From Vibrio tubiashii (GTDB taxonomy: Bacteria; Pseudomonadota; Gammaproteobacteria; Enterobacterales; Vibrionaceae): DNA of 64,000 bases. Under the pieces are notes generated by a model. The model did not search any database. It was not told where the DNA came from and saw only the letters and a list, made by a program, of their open reading frames with translations. The stretch spans positions 1-64,000 of the forward strand of contig JRWQ01000009.1 in the NCBI GenBank assembly GCA_000775715.1, written 5' to 3'. This document shows, one piece after another, positions 48,633 through 56,739 of this stretch (its first letter is position 1; the number at the start of each line of letters is the position of its first letter). The translations under genes were made by a program, and so were the position numbers.

Positions 48633-48651
48633 GAGTTGGAGAAGTTTTGAG

Positions 48652-48680
48652 GGGTTGGCGTACTGCGTCAACCCTTTTTA
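48652..48680 (+). terminator. terminator of nadK embedded in repeat copy 6
   Basis: GGGTTGGCG / GCGTCAACCC stem (one mismatch), small TACT loop, then TTTTTATTT, 20 bases after the stop codon. Confidence 0.8.
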
Positions 48681-48796
48681 TTTAGGAACGCTTCGCTATG
48701 GATTCGGGATGCGGGAACGAAAAACTCTCGAAGGGCGAAGCCCGCTCCCGCTTTCCAGCAGCGCAGCGATCCTTAGGACGAAGTCCGTTCCCGCTC
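48652..48796. repeat. mosaic palindromic intergenic repeat element, copy 6
   Basis: Between nadK and recN. It begins with a GGGTTGGCG / GCGTCAACCC hairpin and TTTTT, then GGAACGCTTCGCTATGGATTC, split here: GGAACGCTTCGCTATGG, then ATTCGGGATGCGGGAACG. Palindromes GGGCGAAGCCC (48733-48743) and GGACGAAGTCC (48776-48786) follow, linked by CGCTCCCGCTTTCC, an AGCGCAGCG segment and GTTCCCG. It has the most complete order of modules in the window. Confidence 0.8.
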
Positions 48797-48827
48797 CTGA
48801 TCACAAAAAATCTCACCTGCATCTTTA

Positions 48828-48843
48828 CTGTATAAAGAAACAG
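48828..48843. promoter_or_regulatory. LexA box 1 upstream of recN
   Basis: CTGTATAAAGAAACAG, the CTG-N10-CAG SOS-box pattern, 50-65 bases upstream of recN. Confidence 0.85.
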
Positions 48844-48849
48844 TATATA

Positions 48850-48865
48850 CTGTTTTCTTATACAG
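48850..48865. promoter_or_regulatory. LexA box 2 upstream of recN
   Basis: CTGTTTTCTTATACAG, a second CTG-N10-CAG box whose centre is 22 bases (about two helical turns) from the first. The pair suits tight SOS repression by two LexA dimers. Confidence 0.87.
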
Positions 48866-48892
48866 TATTGTTCATTTAAACAGGTACATAAA

Positions 48893-50557
48893 ATGCTGGC
48901 TCATCTAAGTGTTAATAATTTTGCAATTGTTAAGTCTCTACAGCTAGAGCTATCCAAAGGAATGACAACCATTACCGGTGAAACTGGCGCGGGCAAATCT
49001 ATCGCCATTGACGCCCTCGGTTTATGTTTAGGCGGGCGCGCGGAAGCCAGCATGGTACGTCAAGGTGAAGAGAAAACTGAGGTAAGTGCAGCTTTCTCCC
49101 TTGAGAACAATATTAACGCAACCCGCTGGTTGGAAGATAACGATCTGCTAGATGGCAGCGACTGCATTCTGCGCCGTATCATTAGTAAAGAAGGTCGTTC
49201 TAGAGCCTTCATTAACGGTAGTCCTGTTCCTCTTTCTCAGCTAAAAACGTTGGGCCAACTCCTGATAAATATCCATGGTCAGCATGCTCATCATCAGCTA
49301 ATGAAGAGTGAGTACCAAATGGCGATGCTTGACCAATACGCGGGCCATACAAATCTACTCAAAAATACGCGTAACGCATACCAAACTTGGCGTCAGGCTG
49401 ACAATAACCTAAAGCAGTTAAAAGAAAACAGCGCTGCAAACCTGGCCCAGAAACAGCTTCTTGAATACCAAATCAAAGAGCTTAATGAACTTTCTCTTGC
49501 GGAGGGTGAATATGAAGAACTCGAACAAGAACACAAACGTCTGTCAAACAGCGGTGAGCTCGCCTCGACCTGCCAACAAGCGATCGAGCTTATTTACGAA
49601 GGTGAAGAGGTTAACGCGCTTGGTATTCTCCAATCGGCCAGTCAGTCCTTAATTCAACTCGCTGAACTGGATGAAACCTTAACTGAGCTACCTAACATGG
49701 TCGCTGAAGCGATGATCCAGCTTGAAGAGGCAAACAGCGAGTTACGCAACTACCTCGATAGTATCGACGTAGACCCTGCTCGTATGGCTTACGTTGAAGA
49801 GCGCTTCTCTAAAGTGATGTCGATTGCCAGAAAGCATCATGTAATGCCAGAAGAGCTCTATCAGCATCATCAAGATCTATTAGAGCAGATCCAAGCACTA
49901 GATTGCTCAGACGAGCGCTTAGGGGAGTTAGAGCAAATTGTTGAAGCTAACTACCAATCTTTTATTGCTGCATCAGAAAAACTGCATAAGTCTCGAGCGC
50001 GCTACGCGAAAGAACTTAATAAACTGATCACCGCCAGCATGCACGAACTGAGCATGGAAAAAGCTCAATTCCGAATTGAAGTGACAACAGAAAGCACTCA
50101 CCCGTCGCCTATCGGCCTAGATACTGTTTGCTTCGTAGTATCAACCAACCCAGGCCAACCAATGCAACCAATTGCCAAAGTAGCATCAGGTGGTGAGCTT
50201 TCTCGAATCTCGCTCGCGATACAAGTTATCACGGCGCAAAAAGTTGATACTCCGAGCCTGATCTTCGATGAAGTTGATGTAGGTATCAGCGGCCCAACAG
50301 CGGCCGTCGTTGGGAAAATGCTACGTAAGTTAGGTGAATCGACCCAAGTTCTTTGTGTGACTCACTTACCTCAAGTCGCTGGTTGTGGCCATGAACAACT
50401 CTTCGTAGCAAAACAAACCAAAGCTGGAAAAACAGAAACACAAATGCATCGCTTAAATAATGAACAACGCGTATCTGAGTTGGCGCGCTTACTTGGTGGA
50501 AGCGAGATTACTGACTCGACTCTAGCCAATGCGAAGGAACTCCTAGTTGCTGCCTAA
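48893..50557 (+). CDS. recN: DNA repair protein RecN
   Basis: SMC-like ATPase that helps repair double-strand breaks, strongly SOS induced. It has 554 residues. The N-terminal Walker A is [20 protein letters not shown] (near 26-45). A long central coiled-coil pair follows (about 150-360, Glu/Leu/Gln-rich), interrupted by the hinge-like region. The C-terminal signature [17 protein letters not shown] and Walker [19 protein letters not shown] close the ATPase head. Start ATG 48893 after ACAGGTACATAA. Two LexA boxes lie just upstream. Separate from nadK, from which a repeat element and terminator divide it. Confidence 0.98.
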   Translation: MLAHLSVNNFAIVKSLQLELSKGMTTITGETGAGKSIAIDALGLCLGGRAEASMVRQGEEKTEVSAAFSLENNINATRWLEDNDLLDGSDCILRRIISKEGRSRAFINGSPVPLSQLKTLGQLLINIHGQHAHHQLMKSEYQMAMLDQYAGHTNLLKNTRNAYQTWRQADNNLKQLKENSAANLAQKQLLEYQIKELNELSLAEGEYEELEQEHKRLSNSGELASTCQQAIELIYEGEEVNALGILQSASQSLIQLAELDETLTELPNMVAEAMIQLEEANSELRNYLDSIDVDPARMAYVEERFSKVMSIARKHHVMPEELYQHHQDLLEQIQALDCSDERLGELEQIVEANYQSFIAASEKLHKSRARYAKELNKLITASMHELSMEKAQFRIEVTTESTHPSPIGLDTVCFVVSTNPGQPMQPIAKVASGGELSRISLAIQVITAQKVDTPSLIFDEVDVGISGPTAAVVGKMLRKLGESTQVLCVTHLPQVAGCGHEQLFVAKQTKAGKTETQMHRLNNEQRVSELARLLGGSEITDSTLANAKELLVAA

Positions 50558-50731
50558 CCTACGCTTTTGCGGGTCAAAGTTCCCTCTTGTTAAGAATTTT
50601 GACCTGACTTTGCAACCAAATTCAAAAATAACGGTCATAAACAATTCAAAACGCTTTCAGCTTTTTACTTTGGCGTCTAGCTTGTTTATTATCGGCTGAG
50701 TTTGATTATTATCCGTTACAAGAATTTAAGT

Positions 50732-51091
50732 ATGCAATTAAAGAAGTGGCTCATCGCTGTACCACTAGCAATGACAATGCTGACTGGCTGTTCTCTTCTA
50801 GAGAAGTTGGTGTACCGCATTGATATCAACCAAGGCAACTATGTAGAACAAACCGCAGTTGAACAACTGAAGTTTGGTATGACCAAAGAACAAGTACGCT
50901 ATGTAATGGGCTCACCAATGCTGATAGAGAACGGTTACCCTGATACTTGGTACTACATTTATCATCATACCGAAGGGCACCATGACCCAATCCAAAAGAA
51001 CCTAATCGTTAACTTTAACGACGATGGCCAATTAGTTGAAGTAGCCGGCGACTTCCCGGCAAGCAATGACTTCTTTGAGAGTATTAACTAG
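50732..51091 (+). CDS. bamE: outer membrane protein assembly factor BamE
   Basis: Small lipoprotein of the BAM complex, which inserts beta-barrel proteins into the outer membrane. From ATG 50732 it has 119 residues; the ten-codon upstream extension of the frame is rejected. The signal peptide [16 protein letters not shown] ends in the lipobox LTGC, with the lipidated Cys near residue 20. The SmpA/OmlA fold follows: [40 protein letters not shown]. It sits after recN as in E. coli. The stop codon is at the edge of a heptamer array. Confidence 0.96.
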   Translation: MQLKKWLIAVPLAMTMLTGCSLLEKLVYRIDINQGNYVEQTAVEQLKFGMTKEQVRYVMGSPMLIENGYPDTWYYIYHHTEGHHDPIQKNLIVNFNDDGQLVEVAGDFPASNDFFESIN

Positions 51092-51138
51092 CGAGACGCG
51101 AGACGCGAGACGCGAGACGCGAGACGCGAGACGCGAGA
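51091..51138 (+). repeat. tandem heptamer array (GCGAGAC)n
   Basis: Six perfect copies of GCGAGAC (51091-51132) followed by GCGAGA. It overlaps the last base of the bamE stop codon. A seven-base unit cannot stay in frame, but as it lies after the stop no protein is affected unless the stop is bypassed. Confidence 0.92.
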
Positions 51139-51146
51139 AAAGCTTT

Positions 51147-51176
51147 AAGGGTTGGCATTTTGTGTCAACCCTTTTG
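51147..51176 (+). terminator. terminator of bamE embedded in repeat copy 7
   Basis: AAGGGTTG / CAACCCTT stem extended by GC/GT, loop ATTTTG, then TTTT. It lies 55 bases after the bamE stop, beyond the heptamer array. Confidence 0.78.
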
Positions 51177-51226
51177 TTTGGAACGCTGCGCTACGGATTC
51201 GGGATGTGGGAAAGGACTTTGTCCTT

Positions 51227-51298
51227 GGAAAACTGGAAAACTGGAAAACTGGAAAACTGGAAAACTGGAAAACTGGAAAACTGGAAAACTGGAAAACT
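51227..51298 (+). repeat. tandem octamer array (GGAAAACT)x9
   Basis: Nine perfect copies of GGAAAACT, 72 bases, without any variant. Perfect identity indicates recent expansion or active slippage. There are no spacers, so it is not a CRISPR. Confidence 0.95.
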
Positions 51299-51439
51299 AA
51301 AATTGCCCCATATAGTTAAAGAGTCAAGCCTATTTTCCAGCAGGGTGTACCCCGTTCTTGCTTTCCAAAAGCAAAGCGTTCCCGGTCTCCATAGGGCGTA
51401 GCCCGTTCCAGCTATCCAAAAGCGAAACGTTCCCGCTCT

Positions 51440-51793
51440 TTACCCATCCTTCCTCAGAGGATTCTTCTTACCGCCAGTGACAGGATCAGCAGCACCAGAG
51501 GCTTTGGCTTGCTCGGCGCGCTTACGGCGAATCTCTTTAGGATCAGCCAATAGCGGACGGTAGATTTCGATACGGTCTTTGTCATTAACCGTCGCATTGA
51601 GTTTTACGTTACGGCTGAACACTCCAACCTTATTGGTTTTCAGATTAATCTCTGGGTAAAGCTCAAGCACTCCAGATTGAGCGATAATCTCTTCAACCGT
51701 CATCGATTGATTAACCACTAACGTAAACACTCGCTGTTCTTGCGGCAGAGCGTATACGACTTCAACATGAATCATCTCAGACTCAATACTCAT
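51440..51793 (-). CDS. rnfH: RnfH family protein (ubiquitin-like fold)
   Basis: Small beta-grasp protein of the RnfH/UPF0125 family, 117 residues. Recognisable parts are [40 protein letters not shown] and [20 protein letters not shown]; the last is the family signature. The role is unclear, though named after the rnf electron-transport cluster of some bacteria. The start is either ATG 51793 (MSIESEM...) or the ATG at 51775; I use the first, as in related vibrios, which overlaps the ratA stop by 11 bases. The C-terminus has a longer Lys/Ala-rich tail than in E. coli. Cotranscribed with ratA. Confidence 0.9.
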   Translation of the reverse strand: MSIESEMIHVEVVYALPQEQRVFTLVVNQSMTVEEIIAQSGVLELYPEINLKTNKVGVFSRNVKLNATVNDKDRIEIYRPLLADPKEIRRKRAEQAKASGAADPVTGGKKNPLRKDG

Positions 51794-52226
51794 AAGCTGG
51801 GTACACCTGTTTTGCACGCTTGGTAAATGCGTTAACCATGTTGTTGGTCAGCTCGTTGAAAACCTTACCAAACGCCATCTCAATCATTTTGCTTGAAAAC
51901 TCGAACTCTAACTTAAGTTCTACTTTACATGCCTGTTCGTCTAACGGAGTGAAAAACCATCCACCTTTGAGTGTTTTAAATGGCCCATCGACGAGCTTCA
52001 TTACGATCGCTTCACCCTCCACCAGCTCGTTGGCGGTGGTGAAAGTCTTACTAATCCCTGCTTTCGCAACATCAACAGAAGCTACCATCGCATTTGAGCT
52101 CGATTCAATAACTCGTGAACCTGAACAACCCGGCAAAAATTCTGGGTAGCTCGCGACATCGTTCACTAGGTCGAACATCTGCTGGGCACTAAACGACACC
52201 AACGCAGAGCGACTAACTTGCTTCAT
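51783..52226 (-). CDS. ratA: RatA / coenzyme Q-binding START-domain protein
   Basis: A 147-residue protein of the SRPBCC/START fold, related to mitochondrial COQ10. E. coli RatA was reported to bind 50S subunits and block 70S assembly when overproduced. The broader family binds ubiquinone, so the native role is disputed. Typical are [34 protein letters not shown] near 33, [18 protein letters not shown] and the C-terminal helix [20 protein letters not shown]. Start ATG 52226 lies opposite smpB with 117 bases between, the conserved smpB/ratA-rnfH arrangement. Confidence 0.93.
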   Translation of the reverse strand: MKQVSRSALVSFSAQQMFDLVNDVASYPEFLPGCSGSRVIESSSNAMVASVDVAKAGISKTFTTANELVEGEAIVMKLVDGPFKTLKGGWFFTPLDEQACKVELKLEFEFSSKMIEMAFGKVFNELTNNMVNAFTKRAKQVYPAYEY

Positions 52227-52343
52227 ATTGACTCCTCATCACTTCACTTGAACTTCAAGCTTGGAGCAATTTTACTTTTATTTGCACTCAGCGCAAATAA
52301 AGGGATTTCCTAACTTAGTTCCTAGCCGTATAATGCAGCCATT

Positions 52344-52829
52344 ATGGCAAAGAAAAAATCTAAACAAAAAGCGGGTAGCAATACCATCGCTGTCAATAAG
52401 AAAGCTCGCCACGAGTATTTCATCGATGATGAAATCGAAGCGGGAATGGAGCTTCAAGGCTGGGAAGTTAAGTCCCTTCGTCAAGGCAAAGCTAACATCG
52501 CAGAAAGTTACGTATTTATGCGTGACGGCGAAGCCTTCGTTAGTGGCATGACCATTACCCCTCTTAACCAAGCATCGACACACGTAGTGGCGAACCCTAC
52601 TCGTGTGCGTAAACTACTCCTTAGCCGTCGCGAACTTGATAACCTACTTGGTAGGATCAACCGCGAAGGTATGACACTTGCCGCGCTATCACTGTATTGG
52701 TCTCGCTCTTGGGTGAAGATGAAAATTGGTGTTGCGAAAGGTAAGAAGCTGCACGATAAGCGTACGGATCTTAAAGAAAAAGATTGGGCACGTGAAAAAG
52801 CGCGCGTAATGAAAAGCTCGCTGCGCTAA
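52344..52829 (+). CDS. smpB: SsrA-binding protein SmpB
   Basis: Partner of tmRNA in trans-translation, which rescues stalled ribosomes. It has 161 residues. Conserved segments are [20 protein letters not shown] near 20, [19 protein letters not shown] near 40 and the OB-fold motif [15 protein letters not shown] near 90. The basic C-terminal tail ([20 protein letters not shown]) reads the decoding site. The gene for its RNA, ssrA, follows 67 bases downstream, which is the common arrangement in vibrios. Start ATG 52344. Confidence 0.98.
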   Translation: MAKKKSKQKAGSNTIAVNKKARHEYFIDDEIEAGMELQGWEVKSLRQGKANIAESYVFMRDGEAFVSGMTITPLNQASTHVVANPTRVRKLLLSRRELDNLLGRINREGMTLAALSLYWSRSWVKMKIGVAKGKKLHDKRTDLKEKDWAREKARVMKSSLR

Positions 52830-52854
52830 TATTGAGCACTTAAACGCACAAGTC

Positions 52855-52882
52855 TAGACAGGTTATACTTTTCTGGTACTAT
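52855..52882 (+). promoter_or_regulatory. candidate promoter of ssrA
   Basis: TAGACA, 16 bases, TACTAT, placed 14 bases before the mature 5' end of tmRNA. Confidence 0.6.
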
Positions 52883-52896
52883 GCGAGTAACACTTT

Positions 52897-53263
52897 GGGG
52901 CTGATTTAGGATTCGACAGGAATTTTGCAGTCTGAGGTGCATGCCGTGGGGCGGTTGGCCACGTAAAAAGCCGCAAAAAAATAGTCGCAAACGACGAAAA
53001 CTACGCACTAGCAGCTTAATAACCTGCTCAGAGCTCTCTCGCCCTAGCTTCCGCACGTAAGACGGGGACCAACGAGAGATCAAACCCAAACGCGCTAGCC
53101 CGGATTCTCCCGCCTGAGAGATGAACGGCGAATTATAATTCAGGATAGTCATTTACTAGCGTGTCGGTTCGCAGGTACTTGGTGAATTTAAAGATCGACT
53201 AAGCATGTAGTACCAATGATGAATGATTTTTGGACGCGGGTTCAACTCCCGCCAGCTCCACCA
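52897..53263 (+). ncRNA. ssrA: transfer-messenger RNA (tmRNA)
   Basis: A 367-base gene. The 5' end GGGGCTGATTTAGGATTCGAC and the 3' end TTCAACTCCCGCCAGCTCCA (then CCA) form the tRNA-Ala-like domain, with the G-U pair that marks alanine. The tag reading frame runs from 52987: GCA AAC GAC GAA AAC TAC GCA CTA GCA GCT TAA, encoding ANDENYALAA, the same as the E. coli tag. CCA is encoded. Pseudoknot regions lie between the tag and the 3' domain. Works with SmpB encoded just upstream. Confidence 0.98.
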
Positions 53264-53272
53264 AACGTTTGG

Positions 53273-53306
53273 AAAGGGCGCTAACTTTTTAGTTAGCGCC
53301 CTTTTT
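53273..53306 (+). terminator. terminator downstream of ssrA
   Basis: AAGGGCGCTAACT / AGTTAGCGCCCTT perfect 13-bp stem around TTTT, then TTT, ten bases after the CCA end. Confidence 0.93.
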
Positions 53307-53682
53307 GTATCTATAAAATCCATAAACATTAACAGCTTACTGTTTTTCAGTTCCGTATAGATCTCTGCATTACTCCATAAAATAGTATTCCATTTAGTAC
53401 TCCAAGCACGGCAAGTAGAACTTTGGGAGACTTAAACGCGCGTACCGACCTAGCTCTTACGAGAAAGTATTTGCTCTATCTAGAACGTTACTTATCCCCA
53501 CCAAGGGATACCCACCCCATTATCCCCTAGTGAGGATAAAGACATTTCACGACCTACGAATAACGGCCCAAAACCTCTTTAACTTGACCTATCTTGCTGT
53601 TCAGCTCTACAAAAAACACGTGAACTAATAATTAGATGACAAACAATCAAAAGTGCAACAAACCTGCAAAAGTGAATCAAAT
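53307..53682. other. gene-free stretch downstream of ssrA
   Basis: The gap between ssrA and the BCCT gene is 548 bases. After the terminator I find no frame of quality, no repeat of the ssrA 3' end that would mark an integrated element, and none of the mosaic modules. The ssrA 3' end is a common phage and island insertion site; here it is empty, or an element has been lost without a recognisable attachment-site duplicate. Confidence 0.5.
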
Positions 53683-53711
53683 TTGCACAAGATCACATTT
53701 AAGGGTATAGT
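53683..53711 (+). promoter_or_regulatory. sigma-70 promoter of the BCCT transporter gene
   Basis: TTGCAC, exactly 17 bases, TATAGT, with a GGG extension ahead of the -10. GATCACATTT, a good CRP half-site, lies inside the spacer; a CRP molecule there would repress rather than activate. The promoter is about 100 bases before the start codon. Confidence 0.65.
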
Positions 53712-53811
53712 TTCGACGAAAAATTACTTTGAACTCAAAACAAATGGAGGGCGGTTTTAGTGTTTTTCTTGCAAAAGTTAAGCACAGTATAAAAACGTAA
53801 AATTTGTATTT

Positions 53812-55416
53812 ATGGATAATGCATTAAAAAAATACAGTATCGAAACCACTGATTACCAAGTCGGACAAGACAACGTACAAAAGTGGGGCTTTGATATCCA
53901 CAACCCAGTTTTTGGGATTAGTGCTGGCCTTGTGATCCTTTGTCTTCTTTCTCTTCTTATTGTTGAACCTGCTACCGCGCGAGATGCTCTTAATGGCCTT
54001 AGAAACGGCATCATTGCGGAATTTGACTCTTTCTTCATGTGGTCAACAAACTTCTTTATTCTATTTGCTATCGTATTACTGCTATCTCCGCTAGGAAAGA
54101 TCCGCATCGGAGGCAAAAAAGCTAAAGCTGAGCATTCAACTCTCTCTTGGTTATCCATGCTGTTTGCTGCTGGTATGGGGATTGGGCTACTTTTCTGGAG
54201 TGTTGCAGAGCCAACCGCCTACTTTACCGATTGGTATGGCACACCGCTTAATGCCGAAGCATATAGCGATGAAGCCAAATCACTAGCGATGGGTGCGACC
54301 ATGTTCCATTGGGGTATTCATGGTTGGGCTATCTACTCAATTGTTGCGCTCTCTTTAGCCTTTTTCGCCTTTAACAAACGGCTGCCACTTTCATTGCGCT
54401 CAGCGTTTTACCCGCTATTTGGTGACAGAGCTTGGGGCTGGCTAGGTCACGTGATCGATATTCTAGCCGTGCTATCAACTCTGTTTGGCCTTGCAACGTC
54501 ATTGGGCTTAGGTGCACAGCAAGCCACCAGTGGTATTAACCATGTATTTGGCCTTGATGCCGGTATCGGCATGCAGATGTTTGTCATTGCCTTTGTTACC
54601 TCTATAGCGATCATTTCTGTTATTCGTGGAATCGACGGTGGCGTAAAGCTACTGAGTAACATTAATATGCTCGTTGCATTCGCTCTATTGGCGTTTGTGA
54701 TTGTGATTAGCTTTGATACCGCTATGTTGTCAATTTGGGACAGCACCATCGCTTATGCGCAAAGCATCTTGCCATTAAGTACTCCTCATGGCCGTGAAGA
54801 TATCGATTGGATGCACGGCTGGACAGTTTTTTACTGGGCATGGTGGGTGTCTTGGTCTCCTTTCGTGGGTATGTTTATCGCTCGCGTTTCCAAAGGTAGA
54901 ACTGTGCGCGAGTTTCTATTCGCGGTGATTATCATTCCAACTACAGTGACATTAATATGGATGTCGGTATTTGGCGGTATCGCTCTGGACCAAGTGGTAA
55001 ACAACATTGGCGAACTTGGTGCCAATGGCCTAACTGATATTTCGCTGACTCTGTTTCATGTTTATGATGCGATGCCATACAGTGCTATCATCTCAGTACT
55101 TTCGATAGTGTTGATCTTAGTGTTCTTTATCACTTCATCAGATTCTGGTTCGCTGGTTATTGATAGCATTACCGCAGGCGGTAAGATTGACGCACCAGTA
55201 CCGCAACGTATTTTCTGGGCATGTATTGAAGGCTCTATTGCGGCAGTGATGCTTTGGATTGGCGGTAAAGAAGCACTGCAAGCGCTTCAGTCAGGGGTTG
55301 TTGCCACCGGCCTACCTTTCACGCTAGTGCTGCTTGTGATGTGTGTAAGCTTGATTAAAGGATTACGATCTGAGCTGCCTGCTTATCAAACTGGGCGAAC
55401 TCCAGCAGCCGCATAA
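53812..55416 (+). CDS. BCCT-family betaine/choline/carnitine transporter
   Basis: Inner-membrane osmoprotectant importer, 534 residues and 12 expected helices. Diagnostic segments are FAAGMGIGLLFWSVAEP (near 120-136; the G-M-G-I-G motif that binds glycine betaine and sodium), and the BCCT signature GWTVFYWAWWVSWSPFVGMF (near 335-354), an aromatic cage for trimethylammonium groups. STLFGLATSLGLGAQQ and FITSSDSGSLVIDSI are also conserved. Marine vibrios have several BccT carriers; which substrate this one prefers is not visible. Start ATG 53812; the Shine-Dalgarno is poor. It has its own promoter and terminator. Confidence 0.95.
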   Translation: MDNALKKYSIETTDYQVGQDNVQKWGFDIHNPVFGISAGLVILCLLSLLIVEPATARDALNGLRNGIIAEFDSFFMWSTNFFILFAIVLLLSPLGKIRIGGKKAKAEHSTLSWLSMLFAAGMGIGLLFWSVAEPTAYFTDWYGTPLNAEAYSDEAKSLAMGATMFHWGIHGWAIYSIVALSLAFFAFNKRLPLSLRSAFYPLFGDRAWGWLGHVIDILAVLSTLFGLATSLGLGAQQATSGINHVFGLDAGIGMQMFVIAFVTSIAIISVIRGIDGGVKLLSNINMLVAFALLAFVIVISFDTAMLSIWDSTIAYAQSILPLSTPHGREDIDWMHGWTVFYWAWWVSWSPFVGMFIARVSKGRTVREFLFAVIIIPTTVTLIWMSVFGGIALDQVVNNIGELGANGLTDISLTLFHVYDAMPYSAIISVLSIVLILVFFITSSDSGSLVIDSITAGGKIDAPVPQRIFWACIEGSIAAVMLWIGGKEALQALQSGVVATGLPFTLVLLVMCVSLIKGLRSELPAYQTGRTPAAA

Positions 55417-55437
55417 CTAGCTATTTTGAGCCAACTA

Positions 55438-55467
55438 AAGAGCGATCATATGGTCGCTCTTTTTTTG
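55438..55467 (+). terminator. terminator downstream of the BCCT gene
   Basis: AAGAGCGA / TCGCTCTT stem flanking TCATATGG, then TTTTT. Confidence 0.9.
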
Positions 55468-55575
55468 TCTTGAATATCCGATACACAACAATTCAAATTG
55501 TTAGAAGCCTATCAACTTACCAATAGTGAGTTTCTCGTATAGTGCCTGTTTGGTTAAAAAGTGTATGGATTCGTC

Positions 55576-56739
55576 ATGTTAGATCACTCTCAACTTACTC
55601 AACTGAGAAAAGCCATTCATCAATACCCTGAGCTGTCACATCAAGAGCAAGACACCGCAAAGCGTATTGTCGAGCTGTTTAAACGCTTCTCTCCTGATGA
55701 AGTGCACACTCACTTAGGTGGTCACGGTGTGGCGTTTGTGTTTAATGGCAAACAGGATGGTCCCTCTACATTAATACGTTGCGAGTTAGACGCCCTGCCC
55801 ATCCAAGAACAAAACGATTTTGCCCACCGCTCAGTGGTTGATGGCGTATCGCACAAATGTGGACATGATGGCCATATGGCGATCATCGCTTCGTTAGGTG
55901 CGACACTGGCAACTCAAGCGCCTATCTCTGGTCGAGTCATTCTCTGCTTTCAACCTGCTGAGGAAACGGGGGCTGGCGCAATCGATATGGTCAACGATGC
56001 TAAATTTGAATCACTTAAGCCCGACTACGCATTTGCACTGCACAATTACCCTGGCTTACCACTCGGACAGGTTGCAGTACGGGCAGGAACCTTCAATTGC
56101 GCTTCACGTGGCATTATTATCAAGCTTGAGGGAAAAACATCTCATGCAGCCCACCCTGAAGATGGTGTGAGCCCTGCGGCAGCTATGTGCCAAATCATAG
56201 CCAAGCTCAATCAACTTGGCGACGAACTAGCACAACAAGGCATCACCGATAAGCTTTGGGTAACGGTCATCCACGCTAAGCTTGGCGAAGTGGCTTTTGG
56301 AACTTCTCCTGGCGAGGCAGTTATTATGGCGACGCTCCGCAGTGAGAGCAATTTGGGGATGGAAGCCTTAGTTGAGAGCGCTCAAGCCTACTCACGTGAA
56401 TGTGCCGCACAAGCGGGGCTAAAAGTGCAGTTCAGCTTTGAAGATGTCTTCCAAGCGAGTGTCAATTCACAAGTGGGCTGTGACCGAGTTGTGCAAGCTT
56501 GCCGAAATACATCCACACAATACACGCTCATGGACCAACCGATGCGTTGGTCAGAAGATTTTGGACAGTTCACTTCAATAGCAAAACAAGGCGCGATGTT
56601 TGCGCTTGGTGCAGGAGAAAATACCCCTCAGTTGCACAACCCAGATTACGATTTTGCCGACGAACTCATCCCTATCGGCCATGCACTTTTCCTCGATCTC
56701 ATTAAACAAATTAATTGTTTAGACTCGCACTCTGCTTAG
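55576..56739 (+). CDS. M20-family amidohydrolase (IAA-amino acid/hippurate hydrolase-like)
   Basis: Metal-dependent peptidase family M20D, 387 residues, which removes an acyl or amino acid group from an amide. Seen are the N-terminal RKAIHQYPELSHQEQDTA, the metal-site region VSHKCGHDGHMAIIASLG (near 93-110, including Cys, His and Asp ligands), CFQPAEETGAGAIDMV with the catalytic Glu-Glu pair (near 128) and KTSHAAHPEDGVSPAAAM in the dimerisation domain. Hydrolases with these motifs act on N-acyl amino acids; the substrate is not visible. ATG 55576 is chosen over an upstream GTG because GGA sits before it. The last 29 bases overlap the end of lhgO on the other strand. Confidence 0.92.
   Translation: MLDHSQLTQLRKAIHQYPELSHQEQDTAKRIVELFKRFSPDEVHTHLGGHGVAFVFNGKQDGPSTLIRCELDALPIQEQNDFAHRSVVDGVSHKCGHDGHMAIIASLGATLATQAPISGRVILCFQPAEETGAGAIDMVNDAKFESLKPDYAFALHNYPGLPLGQVAVRAGTFNCASRGIIIKLEGKTSHAAHPEDGVSPAAAMCQIIAKLNQLGDELAQQGITDKLWVTVIHAKLGEVAFGTSPGEAVIMATLRSESNLGMEALVESAQAYSRECAAQAGLKVQFSFEDVFQASVNSQVGCDRVVQACRNTSTQYTLMDQPMRWSEDFGQFTSIAKQGAMFALGAGENTPQLHNPDYDFADELIPIGHALFLDLIKQINCLDSHSA

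Larger units (their letters stand above)
51141..51437. repeat. mosaic palindromic intergenic repeat element, copy 7 (with octamer array)
   Basis: The largest copy, in the convergent bamE-rnfH gap of 348 bases, which holds no gene. Order: hairpin GGGTTGGC...GTCAACCC with TTTT (51147-51176), GGAACGCTGCGCTACGG, ATTCGGGATGTGGGAA, palindrome GGACTTTGTCC (51214-51224), nine GGAAAACT octamers, AT-rich spacer, GGGTGTACCCC (51343-51353), AAGCAAAGCGTTCCCGG, GGGCGTAGCCC (51394-51404), GTTCC and an AAGCGAAACGTTCCCGC end. It has the same modules as copy 6, but with a tandem array inserted. Confidence 0.8.

Noticed and set aside
51227..51298. Possible CRISPR array in the bamE-rnfH gap
   Set aside because: The repeats are 8 bases, directly adjacent, without spacers, and no cas gene is present.
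51066..51401. A 111-codon plus-strand frame after bamE
   Set aside because: It translates the heptamer and octamer arrays and repeat modules; the apparent protein repeats are a by-product of DNA repeats.
53264..53811. A genomic island or prophage integrated at the ssrA 3' end
   Set aside because: No integrase, no duplicated ssrA end and no foreign genes follow; the next gene is an ordinary BCCT transporter.
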